36,982 nucleotides of DNA from Ophiothrix spiculata (lineage: Eukaryota; Echinodermata; Ophiuroidea; Amphilepidida; Ophiotrichidae), in the NCBI GenBank assembly GCA_000969725.1, contig JXSR01S005431.1. One strand, written 5' to 3'. Every line of letters starts with the position of its first letter. Within the stretch, counting starts at the first letter, position 1. The translations under genes were made by a program, and so were the position numbers. Positions 8,601-17,184 of this stretch are shown in pieces. The notes below the pieces were generated by a model. It saw nothing but the letters and a program-made list of their open reading frames with translations. It was not told the origin of the DNA and did no database searches.

Positions 8601-11180
8601 ATTAGCACTTTAAAGCTGAAAATATGTTTAGTTTGAATCTACAATAAAATTGACCTCGGGCCCAACTTTACTGTCCAGATTGTTCTGTAGAAGACACAAA
8701 ATCTTAGAATGGTCTGACAGGGTTAGTACGGATCCTTGAAAGTCCTTAAAAGTCCTTGAATTTTATTTTGCAATTTCAAGGCCTTGAAAGTCCTTGAAAA
8801 ACTGACTTTATCAAAAAAGTCCTTGAAAGTCCTGGAATTTTTGAATGTCAGAAATGTTAAAAATTAATATGTCAAAAGAATTTACCATGCAGTTATTTTT
8901 ATCAAAAAATGAGCGAAAACAAATTTATTTTATTTGTTGACACATATTCCGCCGGCCGCTGCTGATAAGGGGAAAAGTCCTGGAAAGTCCTTGAATTTTG
9001 TAAGTGAAAAAGTGTACTTACCCTGGGTCACATATGTACTGATGGACATCAATGAATTAATAAATTTGACGGGCCTCTAATTATATCAAACCTTCAGAAA
9101 AGGTGTGATATATGATAGTTTAATGGCTGTAAAATTTGTGTTTTGTATGGTTGTATTCTTCATATGATTATGCGGCAAGTATGTTAGGTATATTTCATTG
9201 TTTTCAGCATGCTCTTGTCACTCATAGCTGAAGCATGTCAGAGATTATCTGATACGCATGCCATGTAAACAGCATCTTGTATGCAAGACTCCCTAGCTTA
9301 CCGCTAAGGAGTCTTAGAGCTAGGCAGTCTTCAGCTGATTTCAGAGTGCCTTTGCAAAGTTGTATGACTAGCCGATAAATCAATTACCTTGTCATGTTGG
9401 TTGTCAGTTGGGTAAAGTCAACTTTTCTCAGACCAATGCAGTAATATACAAATGTGTTGTGCTACATCGCGGTAGCTCAAAATTGCAAGTTTATGGCTGT
9501 CTGCCACAGCTACCAACTACTACTGCAACAAGTAGCAAATTATTATAGTAAATCTGGTCAACTGGACTTACGTTTTTGATAGCTACAGCATCACTCCTCA
9601 TCCAAGGAGCATCATCAGGCTATGTGATCTTCAGTCGACTTATTGATCCGTGACGGTGTAGAATAGTCACAGAGAGACGTAAAGGAATTTTCTTTATAGC
9701 TGGGTCGTATGTGTTGTGAAGATTATGACTAAGGTCCCCTCCTCTGTTAAGGGAAGGTTCCTCTCTACGGACATAGATGGCTTCTTTGACTCCTCTCTCA
9801 AACCACTTTTGCTCTTGGTCTAAAATTACAATGTCTTTATCCTCATACGACCCAGCGATCAAGAAAATTCCTTTACGTCTCTCACATGACTATTCTACAC
9901 CGTCATGGATCAATAAGCCGAATGAAGATCACACGGCTTGATGATGCTCCTTGGATGAGGAGTGATACTGTAGCTATCAAAAACGTAAGTCCAGATGACC
10001 AGATTTAATATAATAATTTGCTACTTGAAGCATCCTGGATGTTTGACAACATTCATAGATATACTACTGCAACAACTACTCTGAAACGACCTCTATAGCA
10101 AAAATTCTGCGAAGGCAACCAAATAACAATTATTAATTGATAGGGATTAGCCATTGGATAAACCATGGCATAAACATCTTCTTGAAAGCAAGAATTGTGG
10201 AGTCAAGCCAAGGTGTTGGTGGTATCTAATTGAAGACTTACTAATCCCCAGAAATTTATTGAATATCATTCTAATTCCATTTTTCTCTCCAGTATAAAAA
10301 GTGAGAGGTGGACAGGGGCGGGAGAACAACTGCTAAGGCTATTTATTTATTAAGAGAGACAAACATTTGAATGTTATTCTGATTTTTTCTTAACAGATTG
10401 GAATCAAAGGCAACCCTAAAGGTTACAACAAAGGCCTAGACTGTGACGTCATAGTTGCCGAAGTCCGAGAAACAAGTCACAAGCCAGACGAAGTCTACGG
10501 CTTGATCGAGAGATTATCACCAGGAACGCGCAAAGTGGAGTTATTTGGTCGTATGCACAATGTACAGCCTAATTGGTAGGTTTATAAAACTTTTTGAAGC
10601 AGTAGCATAACCAGATGCAATAACCTCCCTTTCAGAAACTCTGCCCCAAATGAAATGGGCAAAATATTGCTAATTTTGCCAATTTGTTGCAAAAAGTGTC
10701 AATTTTTGCTTAAATTTTAGTAAAAGAGGCCACAAAGGACCCACCCACAAGGATGCTCATTCACTATGCTTTATAATTTATCACTAGCTTGCCCTCCCCC
10801 ATTTGAAACTCTTGCGCCACCCCCTCTCTTTGCATTTCTCCAATCAAATAATCTTTTGCCCTGGTTTTGAAGGATAATTCCTTTGACAAATGCATTACAG
10901 TCTTTGAATTGAAAGAACATTTTCAAGGTAGTGACAGTCTGCACCTACGCTCATGACTTTTGAGTACACATTCCAGAAGTACATCTACAAACAATAGTTA
11001 TGGTAAATGCAAACTGTTTTCACATGTTTTTTCATTCATTCTTTCATTTACAGGGTAACCTTAGGCAACCAACTGGATGGAATACACATCGTAGAAGAAG
11101 ACATGGTAGAACGATTCAAGAAAGTTTACCCTGATATGAACCCAGCACATTTGTTGAAACCCAGACCAAAGACTTCATAA
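2615..11180 (+). CDS. METTL3: METTL3, catalytic subunit of the mRNA m6A methyltransferase (C-terminal 279 residues, seven exons)
   Basis: METTL3 transfers a methyl group from S-adenosylmethionine to the N6 of adenosine in mRNA, in a nuclear heterodimer with METTL14. Coding exons: 2615-2651, 3512-3567, 5310-5414, 7201-7388, 8165-8312, 10397-10575, 11054-11180. All introns are GT-AG and the phases join without a stop, giving 279 residues and a TAA at 11178. Residues 18-34 hold a CCCH finger (Cys18, Cys24, Cys30, His34). The MT-A70 methyltransferase domain follows: catalytic DPPW at residues 89-92, then [56 protein letters not shown] and GNQLDGIH. Vertebrate METTL3 is about 580 residues, so roughly the N-terminal half (leader helix, nuclear signal, first finger) lies upstream of the window. 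The DPPW catalytic motif is present and no frame is broken, so the gene looks functional. One position, GRMHN, has Met where I recall Pro in vertebrates. Confidence 0.97.
2652..3511 (+). other. METTL3 intron with unclassified repeat-like sequence
   Basis: No exon is seen. The stretch about 2900-3360 reads like a decayed dispersed repeat, with recurring 'ccatatacca' and 'aaaaaggaRcc' words and a C-rich run at about 3341-3350. I could not find terminal repeats or assign a family. Confidence 0.3.
3512..3567 (+). CDS. METTL3: METTL3 exon b (CCCH zinc finger core)
   Basis: Acceptor tctcacag, donor gtaagt from 3568. Encodes [19 protein letters not shown] (Glu split with the previous exon). It supplies the three cysteines of the finger; the histidine is on the next exon. 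Ends in phase 0. Confidence 0.95.
3581..3809 (+). repeat. Foldback (MITE-like) inverted repeat in METTL3 intron
   Basis: The centre is a near-perfect hairpin: arms 3652-3683 and 3687-3718 (32 bp, one mismatch) around a 3-base spacer. The outermost ends pair again (aaagtcgt..ctgcaat..gctgcc at 3581-3604 against the reverse complement at about 3787-3809), while the middle of the arms is diverged. Starts 14 bases after a METTL3 donor site. Family unknown. Confidence 0.75.
4204..4500 (+). repeat. Diverged direct repeats rich in TGACC words
   Basis: The phrase 'ggcaatgacc/ggcaatgatcc ..aaatgaccc' occurs twice, and 'gtatgtggatacagtgacc' occurs at about 4338 and again at about 4474. Reads as an internally repeated, decayed dispersed element within a METTL3 intron. 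The rest of 3810-5309 shows no exon; 4540-4690 has several 'gcgcgaaaa' words, another probable repeat fragment. Confidence 0.5.
5310..5414 (+). CDS. METTL3: METTL3 exon c (zinc finger end and linker)
   Basis: Acceptor gttatttcag, donor gtaaac from 5415. Encodes [14 protein letters not shown] and the linker up to MIPPQ, 35 codons in phase 0. The His of the CCCH finger is in YVHY. The linker between finger and methyltransferase domain is short compared with my recollection of the human protein. Confidence 0.93.
5908..6070 (+). repeat. Palindromic element with a perfect 42-bp core
   Basis: The core 5971-6012 is an exact 42-bp palindrome with no spacer. Outside it the arms continue with small gaps: 'gaatattaactgctttt' near 5922 pairs with 'aaagcagtcaatatttg' near 6042. 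AT-rich TATA-type words flank both ends. Typical of a MITE; lies in a METTL3 intron. Confidence 0.75.
6379..6689 (+). mobile_element. Non-autonomous DNA transposon, CAGGGTTAGTAC family, copy 1
   Basis: Ends are CAGGGTTAGTAC and its inverse GTACTAACCCTG. The inside is built from recurring 'ccttgaaagt' words. It is flanked by TACTA on both sides (6374-6378 and 6690-6694), which looks like a 5-bp target duplication. Copy 2 of the same family is at 8718-9025. The CAGGG termini resemble hAT-type elements, but the superfamily is not proved. Confidence 0.85.
6693..7111 (+). mobile_element. Non-autonomous hAT-like transposon with TAGTGCTGTTATCGA ends
   Basis: Inverted ends TAGTGCTGTTATCGA (6693) and TCGATAACAGCACTA (ending 7111). 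The right end is followed by CCTAATAC (7112-7119). The same 8 bases occur at 6369-6376, just left of copy 1 of the CAGGG family. The simplest reading is an 8-bp hAT-type target duplication, later separated by insertion of the CAGGG element at this element's left edge. Interior has 'cgacatgtcgat'-like words and an A13 run. Confidence 0.85.
7201..7388 (+). CDS. METTL3: METTL3 exon d (DPPW catalytic exon)
   Basis: Acceptor atattttcag, donor gtatgt from 7389. Encodes [10 protein letters not shown] through the catalytic DPPW and LPYGTM to WVTG, with the first two bases of Arg. This exon starts the MT-A70 fold and includes the motif that positions the target adenine. No defects seen. Confidence 0.97.
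7826..8100 (-). mobile_element. Penelope-like element tail relic, head-to-head
   Basis: On the minus strand about 7930-8040 encodes [18 protein letters not shown], the conserved C-terminal end of GIY-YIG-bearing Penelope-like ORFs. It is followed by its decayed 3' region. The flanks 7826-7890 and 8036-8100 are inverted copies of each other (shared core 'aacacatcat.tgac'). Same arrangement as the better preserved copy at 9532-10061. Family assignment rests on this short peptide. Confidence 0.65.
8165..8312 (+). CDS. METTL3: METTL3 exon e
   Basis: Acceptor ccgtctacag, donor gtaagt from 8313. Completes Arg, then [36 protein letters not shown] and LNHGKEHCL. Carries substrate and cofactor loops of the methyltransferase domain. 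Ends in phase 0. Confidence 0.97.
8718..9025 (+). mobile_element. Non-autonomous DNA transposon, CAGGGTTAGTAC family, copy 2
   Basis: Same ends and internal word order as 6379-6689, in the same orientation. The right terminus reads GTACTTACCCTG, one change from copy 1. I could not see an exact target duplication. Two direct copies flank the exons at 7201-7388 and 8165-8312. Confidence 0.85.
9532..10061 (-). mobile_element. Penelope-like element insertion: two 5'-truncated copies head to head, with 14-bp target duplication
   Basis: The left copy (minus strand, about 9532-9862) encodes [37 protein letters not shown] and [12 protein letters not shown], the C-terminal tail typical of GIY-YIG Penelope-like ORFs. 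The right copy (plus strand, about 9848-10061) starts inside the same tail ([14 protein letters not shown]) and runs through the 3' UTR. Shared 3' regions make inverted arms of about 190 bp. The unit is bracketed by an exact 14-bp repeat, TACTACTGCAACAA, at 9518-9531 and 10062-10075. The right copy extends about 34 bases further at its 3' end than the left. Not able to encode a working enzyme. Confidence 0.8.
10076..10396 (+). other. METTL3 intron, no feature seen
   Basis: Sequence between the Penelope-like insertion and the next exon. I see no exon, terminal repeat or palindrome. Confidence 0.4.
10397..10575 (+). CDS. METTL3: METTL3 exon f
   Basis: Acceptor tcttaacag, donor gtaggt from 10576. 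Encodes [40 protein letters not shown] and [19 protein letters not shown], with Trp split across the intron. Contains the late cofactor-binding segment of the MT-A70 domain. Confidence 0.97.
10576..11053 (+). other. METTL3 last intron
   Basis: No exon seen. 10640-10870 resembles decayed repeat sequence similar in style to 2900-3360, but no boundaries can be set. Confidence 0.35.
11054..11180 (+). CDS. METTL3: METTL3 exon g (terminal coding exon)
   Basis: Acceptor catttacag, stop TAA at 11178-11180. Encodes [20 protein letters not shown] and [21 protein letters not shown]. This ends the protein where METTL3 normally ends. The exon and its first downstream bases are the parent of the degenerate copies that follow. 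Confidence 0.97.
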
Positions 11181-11195
11181 AACCAGCTCAGAGTC

Positions 11196-12216
11196 CCTAA
11201 CTCTCATCAACCAACTGAATGGAATTCATATTGTAGTATAATGAAACACCATTCCAGGAGACCTAATCCAGATATGATCCCAGCTCCTTTGGAATCCCAA
11301 CACCAAAAGCATAAAATCAGCTTGTTATCTTACACAGATCAAGTTTTCCTGGAGTGAAGGATTGAATTCACATCAACATGATGCAACAATTTCTAGAAAG
11401 TTTACCTTGATATAAATTCAGATCATTTGGGAAAACCTAGACCAAGACTTCATAAAACCACCTTATTTCATGTAACACACCATGGGATATTCACCTTAGA
11501 AAGCTATCTGTTAAGGGGTTTTCTCTGAGATGCAGTTGCTTACGACTGAGGGATAATGATTTTTTCATAAATAGTAAGAAATCAAAAAAAAATTTGCATC
11601 CGTTTTGCGTGCTTAAATTTCAATGCACACTAAACGCATGCTTTACTAACGCGTTTGGTTAATCACGCGCCGCCTAGCTGCGTAATATATACGCGGGAAA
11701 TATGCAGACGCAGATGTGCCATCAAAGTAATCAAATTTTATCAAAAAAATGCCAGTTTTGGTCGTTTTTCTTGAAAACTAACACGGTGACCATATTTTTT
11801 TATTCCAGTATTTTGAAGAGTGCAAAAAGTGCTTTAACATATGTGAAAATTAAAAAAATAAATGGAGGATTTACTATTTTACAAGCACATAATTGGACAT
11901 TTTGGAGTTTTCCCTATTCTTTGTATGGTTAATCGGGTGATTTTTTGGGAAAATATGTACTTTTTGAAATGCCTGTATCTCAAAAACGAGCATGGTGACC
12001 TATATTTTTTATTTTAGAATCGATATCAGCACAAATAAATCTACCAAATACTAAATTTTAAGAAAATAAATGGAGTATTTGCATCTCAGAGAAAACCCCT
12101 TAAAACCAGACCAAAGACTTAGTACAACCAACTTATAAATCTGATAAGGCAGGTTTTATTTAACTCTCAGCAACCATCTGAATGGAATACATATCATTGG
12201 ACATGGAAAACCTGTA
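11196..12216 (+). repeat. Degenerate tandem copies of the METTL3 terminal exon
   Basis: After the stop codon the exon sequence recurs in the same order and orientation. Unit 2 (about 11196-11320) matches the exon start (30 of 39 bases over 11197-11235) and later its end. Unit 3 (about 11330-11461) matches the exon end over 66 bases with about ten changes and one gap, including GACTTCATAAAACCA. Unit 4 starts at about 11462, is split by the TTAA element, and resumes at 12104-12130 (AGACCAAAGACTT). Unit 5 (12160-12214) matches the exon start and is closer to unit 2 than to the exon. None keeps an open frame; they lie in the likely 3' UTR or just beyond. Alignments were made by eye. Confidence 0.82.
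11511..12103 (+). mobile_element. TTAA-flanked non-autonomous DNA transposon (piggyBac- or Kolobok-type)
   Basis: Inverted ends GGGGTTTTCTCTGAGATGCA (11515) and TGCATCTCAGAGAAAACCCC (ending 12099) are bounded by TTAA on both sides. The inside has a diverged direct duplication: 'ggtgacc..tattttttatt' near 11786 and 11995, and 'aaaataaatggag.att' near 11856 and 12064. No transposase. It sits precisely in unit 4 of the METTL3-derived array. It contributes AATAAA words at 11857 and 12065 on the plus strand. Confidence 0.88.
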
Positions 12217-12805
12217 CTCTGGTAACAGATGGGTACTTTGACTATCAAAGCGCTAGTGCTTGCTTATGCATGAATTGGTGGAAAAATGTAAGATGTGTAT
12301 TGCGTTGTAGTCATGCAAGTAAAATTAGTGAGCTACCAGGACACAGTGTTGGGTCACAAATAGCATTTCTTCCACACATCAAAACTGCATTTAAATTTAA
12401 CCCAAATTTCATTGTTAGATATCTGGGCAGATACTCTTTAGATTCTTTGCTTAAATCAAATCGCAAGCAAGCCATACACCATATGACACTTTGTGTTATA
12501 TGTCAAAGTGAACTGATGAACTTTCTTGATAACGATTTTACCATGGAGGTTCTATGATTTTCTTGAACTACTTTACCATGCAGGTTCTACCATACTCTTT
12601 GAGAACTTTTTTCCAATGGTGGTACTGGTATTCAAGAAAAAATATGTATGCTGTGTGTCAAACAGCGTATGACTTGAAAGGATTTAGGCTTAGGCTTCAT
12701 GATTTGATGTATAATCAGAAAAACTGAGCAAATTTGTTTTAATTTGTGTGCAATTTTAAAGCGCTTTGTTCATCATCTGCTACATATTGTCTGTTTTTGT
12801 CATAA
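12217..12805. other. Intergenic, no gene supported
   Basis: Contains an open frame of 95 codons at 12270-12557 with no recognisable domain or splice context; it is probably chance. Two near-identical phrases ('tttaccatg.aggttctat') occur near 12538 and 12574. Confidence 0.4.
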
Positions 12806-12992
12806 TAGACCATATCGATAATTGACATAATCCCGCCGTTGATGGGGTAAATCCACAGAATCGGACGGGGAACGGAACTCAGAGCGAGAGCAAGTTATCA
12901 TACTTGGCCTCGTTCTGAGTTCCGATTCCCTGTCCGGTTCTGTGGATTTACCCCATCAACGGCGGGATTAAGTCAATTATCGATATGGTCTA
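12806..12992. repeat. Near-perfect palindromic MITE, 187 bp
   Basis: Arms of about 80 bp (TAGACCATATCGATAATTGAC at the left edge and its inverse at the right) are almost perfect, around a short loop near 12895. GC-rich inner arms ('cccgccgttgatgggg'). Ends begin and finish with TA, fitting a Tc1/mariner-type TA target, but this is not proved. Confidence 0.88.
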
Positions 12993-13950
12993 TACTTTTT
13001 TTTATTTCAATATTTTGAATCATGCAAAAAGGCACAAACACATGATGTAAGGCCTAACCGTGTTTTATGACACATTAATACATTCTGTGTTAAGTGCGCA
13101 TTGAAATTGTAAATATAAGTTTTTCATTCTGATGGGGGGAGGGGGTAACATAATTCATCCCACTTTGGTTCATTGATTAGGTCCAGTTCTGCAATGTGAA
13201 ACACAATATCGATTGTGTATCACTATGATGATATGCTCATTCTGATTCTCGGATCTTTTCAACATAATTTAAATTTCAGTCACAGAGTTAGTAACCCACC
13301 CTTTTTAGTCACAGCTAGGGTAAGCAACCCACACTTTTTATTTCAGACCCACCCTTTTTATCAAGGAAATATTTTTGAATTTTTCCTAGACCCACCCTTT
13401 CTAAACCATTCAGTGTCAATTCTTTAAGCATCTGTAATTGGCACCATTCCAATTGGGCATTAACCAAGTCTGATACTAAATTTAAGATCAACATTGTGTA
13501 CAATTTTATGTTATTGTAAAAAATGTAATAAAACACAAGTACAACCATATACATGGTACGTATGTTCTTTGTCTTATCTTGAGGAAATCGGCTAGTTTTT
13601 ATTATTTTTCATGATTTTAAGATCTAACTTGCATTGATGAAAGGCACAGGTTGTGCTGCGCTTAAGACCTTCCTTTTCAATCCGAGTCCTCTCCAGCTCC
13701 CCATTTCAAGATCACTTCAGTTTCAAAGACCTCGATTTTCAAAGAGAGTGGCTCAAAAGTGTTTTATATAGTTTCAATCTTAAAGGGGCAATTCATGATC
13801 CACTTTTCATATCCTCAAGGTCACCACTATCAAAATTGAGATTTTTAGCTTATAAGAATCGTCAACTGGTATATGTTCCGATCCCCAAACCATTTTCTTT
13901 CATATGTGCTTGCATATTTTAGAAAACTGAGAAAATGTGTCATTTTCTAA
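12993..13950. other. Intergenic, with repeated ACCCACCCTTTTTA words
   Basis: No gene supported. Between 13285 and 13405 the phrase 'acccacccttttta' or a close variant occurs four times, as short degenerate repeats. Short open frames on both strands here show no domains. Confidence 0.4.
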
Positions 13951-14141
13951 TACAGTAGAAACTCATTATAACGAAGTTGCTGGGGACAGACAAATTACTT
14001 CTTTATATCCAAAATTTCGTTATATGAGGGGTTTTAAAACAATAAAAAACAAAAGAAATTAGTAAAATGGTACAGGAAAATTACTACTTAATAACAGAGC
14101 TTTTCTTATATCAGATTTCGTTATAATGAGTTTCTACTGTA
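13951..14141. mobile_element. pogo/Tigger-like MITE
   Basis: Inverted ends CAGTAGAAACTCATTATAACGA and its inverse TCGTTATAATGAGTTTCTACTG are bounded by TA on both sides. These termini are typical of pogo/Tigger-type Tc1-mariner elements. Length 191 bp including TA; no coding capacity. Confidence 0.87.
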
Positions 14142-14332
14142 ATTACAACACAGAAGCCTATGGGGATTTTCAAAATGCTGAAAAACTTGTCGTAATTTGA
14201 AAACGAACGGTCGGAATCAAGTAAAATTTTTAGTAATAAATTTATGTTGTACTCTTCTTTTTATCTAGCTAGAAAAGAGGCAAAGTTTATGTCACATCAA
14301 AATCATGCATTGCACCTTGTAATTTTTGGTGC

Positions 14333-14990
14333 AGATGATTCCTATGACCTGGCAGCACCAACAATCAACATGTTCATACTTGGTGAGCACCTGGTAATAG
14401 GAATATCTGCCGTACACAGGCCACTGATATGATCACTAAGCAGAACCATGTTTGTTTGTGTTGCGAGGCAAGGGCACACGGCATATGGGTACAGCCAATG
14501 GATACAGGGCCTTACTAGACCTGTGCTCGAACCGCTTGTCCACCCTAAGGCCTTGTATTCATTGGCTGTACCCGTATGTCATTGTGCGGCGCAACATAAC
14601 AAAACTTTGTTCTGCTTAGGGATCATATCAGTGGTCTTGTTACGGCAGATGCTTCCTATGACCTGGCAGTACCAACAATCAACATGTTAATACTTGGTGA
14701 GCACCAAATAATAGGAATATCTGCCGTACACAGGCCACTGATATGACCACTAAGCAGAACGAAGTTTATTGTTTATGTTACGCCGCACAATTACAAACAA
14801 TGGAAAACTAGACAAGGGCACACGGCATATGGGTACAGTACCAACAATCAACATGTTCATACTTGGTGAGCACCAGGTCATAGGAATTTCTGCCATAACA
14901 AGACCACTGATATGATCACTAAGCAGAACGAAGTTTGTCTCGTGTTGCGGCGAACAATTACAAACAATGGAAAACGAGATAAGGCACCTA
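14333..14990. repeat. Cluster 1 of a long-palindrome foldback family
   Basis: One nearly full palindrome (14546-14838) lies between two half copies (14333-14515; 14839-14990). A full unit reads, from each end inward: 'ggccttgtatccattggctg', 'ttgtgcggcgcaaca', 'ttctgcttagtgatcatatc', 'acggcagat', then a central 'caacatgttc'. The second half is the inverse of the first. The right end of 14546-14838 is cut at GGGTACAG and fused directly to the next copy, so the cluster arose by insertion or recombination within the family. Confidence 0.82.
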
Positions 14991-15033
14991 AATGCTTGGT
15001 AAAATTCTGGTGATTGGTCAGCATTTTAGCAAG

Positions 15034-15202
15034 GTCCGTATTTTAGAAAGGTGTTTGGCTAGCTAGACAATGGTTTAATTTCGTCAAAAGCACAGCTCAT
15101 TGAACCGTTCCGCTTGAAAGCTGAAACGCGCTTATCATTCCTGGACAGTTGATGTTCAGGTAAAACCCTGCTTTAGCTAAACACCTTTCTAGAATATGGG
15201 CC
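15034..15202. repeat. Small foldback MITE
   Basis: Left end 'ggtccgtattttagaaaggt..gtttggctagct' pairs with right end 'agctaaacacctttctagaatatgggcc'. About 30-bp arms, 169 bp total. Family unknown. Confidence 0.7.
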
Positions 15203-15527
15203 ATTATCTTTTACCCTTTTTGAAATGTCACAAATTTAACGAAGGAAAAACTACCCTTTTTGCATTTTCTCAAAAAAGTGGGTTCTGTAGAACTTTTTTG
15301 TTGGGACCCTACGAACAAGACCACTGATGATCAAAGCATAACCAAGGTCCATTGTCTATGTCAGGGATTCTCAACTAATTTTGGCACTTATTGGTGCTTT
15401 GACACTCTAAAAAACAAAGAAATACATTGAATACACGGAGGAATAGGCAAGTTTGACGCTTTCCCCTACGTATTTCAAGTTGAAAACCCCTGGTGTGTGG
15501 TACATTACAACTACGAACAATGGAAGG

Positions 15528-16850
15528 GAACATTAGGCCTCGTATCCATTGGCTGTACCCATATATGCAGTAAGGCCCTGCGGGAAAACCCGAAACCCCG
15601 AATTTTCCCGGACCGGACCGGACCGAAACCGGGGTCGACCGGGTCGGGAATTTTTTTGGAGCTTTTTTCGGGTTCGGTACGGTCCGGGAAAAATATTACC
15701 GGGGTCGACCGGGTCGGGGAATTTTTACTCGGGGTCGGGGAAAGTTTACATTCGGTCCGGGAAATGCAAAAGCTTGTTCGGGTAAAAATAAAATGGAGCA
15801 ACAATTAATCGCTGTGTCTATAATGTCATTTTTTAACTTACACTTTCACGTCCATAGGTAATTAATCGTTCGTACTTTGCATAATTTGGTTGCTGATCTG
15901 TCATTTGTCATACATAAAAAAAACCTCATAAAAACAATTCATTTAAACGTTTTATGCCTACAGAACTATTAAAATTTGGAGGTAAAATTTTTGATTTATA
16001 ATCATATAAATCTATGGGCTTCAATTTGATATCAAAAAGTGTACTACTTCAGGTTGAGCTCTTGGGGATCATTATGAATTATGATAGCTTATATCCTACG
16101 CCTTCAAGTCTATAAATATTAATAATTTTTTGCCACGATGTTTTGAGTTGAAACTTTAATTTCTCCTTTACCACTTTACCGAATAAAGCACATTTAGACT
16201 TGTGACGTCAACGAGCATTTGCTTCTTGTAAACAATCACATAAATTCCCCGTTAAGAATGATCTATGATTGGTTTAAAATCGGACCATAAAATCATGTGA
16301 ACATTTTTCGTGAGGTCCTAAATAAGGTCATTTGTCTTAAATTGAGTCATTTTTTTCGTAATCGGTTTTAGGTGAAATCGTAATCCTTGTTAAACACCAT
16401 TTTATGACATGAAATTCGGGGTCGGGGAAAAATATCCATCGTGACCGGGAAATCATGAAAAACTACCGGTCCGGGTCGGTCCGGTCTAGAAAAAATCCAT
16501 TCGGGTCGGGGTCGGTCGGGGCAAGCTAAATTTTTATCGGGTCGGTCCGGTCGGGAAATAAATTGTCGGGGAACGACGGGGTCGGGGTGAGAAAAAACCT
16601 GCCCCGCAGGGCGTTAATATGCAGTGTGCCCTCGTCTCATTTTCCATGTTCGTAATTGTGCGGCGCTACAAACAATGAAGATCGTTCTGCTTTGGAATAT
16701 CTGCCGTACACAAGACCATTGAAATGATCACTATGACCTGGTGCTCATCAAGTAAAAACATGTTGATTGTTGCTGCTGCCAGGTCATAGGTATCATCTGC
16801 TGTACATAAGGCCAGTGATATGTCTTTTGCGCCGCACACTTAGGCCTTGT
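15528..16850. repeat. Foldback-family copy interrupted by an 8-bp-TSD element
   Basis: The left end ('ggcctcgtatccattggctg') stops at 15571 and resumes at 16618 with '..gtgccctcgtctcattttcc', in the expected order for this family. The intervening 1046 bases are a separate insertion (15572-16617). The rest of the copy, to about 16840, is shortened and rearranged. Confidence 0.8.
15572..16617. mobile_element. hAT-like non-autonomous element with GC-rich subterminal repeats
   Basis: Flanked by an exact 8-bp repeat TATGCAGT (15564-15571 and 16618-16625). Imperfect inverted ends: GCCCTGCGGG at the left, CCCCGCAGGGC at the right. Both subterminal zones (about 15590-15780 and 16415-16600) are packed with 'cgggtcgggg' and 'ggtccggg' words, in the same orientation at both ends. 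The middle is AT-rich. Repeated subterminal words are where hAT transposases usually bind. No transposase gene is seen; short frames rich in Arg, Gly and Pro here are by-products of the repeats. Confidence 0.83.
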
Positions 16851-17184
16851 ACCCATTGGCTGTACCCATATTCCATGTGCACTTCTCTCGTTTTCAATTG
16901 TTAGTAATTGTGCGGCGCAACACAGACAAACTTTGTTCTGCTTAGTGATCAAATCAGTGGCCTTGTTACGGCAGATGATTCCTATGACCTGGCAGCACCA
17001 ACAATCAACATGTTCATACTTGGTGAGCACCAGGTAATTGGTATATCTGCCGTACACATGCCACTGATATGATCACTAAGCAGAACGAAGTTTATTGTCT
17101 GTGTTGCGCCGCACAATTACTAACAATAGAAAACGAGACAAGTGCACACGGAATATGGGTACAGCCAATGGATACAAGGCCTTA
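16841..17184. repeat. Complete long-palindrome foldback element, 344 bp
   Basis: The two halves are about nine-tenths identical as inverted copies over about 150 bp each, with a central 'caacatgtt'. Ends are TAGGCCTTGTA and its inverse TACAAGGCCTTA. This is the best preserved member of the family in the window. Confidence 0.87.

Noticed and set aside
12270-12557. 95-codon open frame on the plus strand just after the METTL3-derived array
   Set aside because: No homologous family recognised, no promoter or splice signals, and composition like the surrounding intergenic DNA.
15497-15808. Overlapping open frames on both strands, rich in Arg, Gly, Pro
   Set aside because: They come from the GC-rich word arrays of the 15572-16617 element, in several frames at once.
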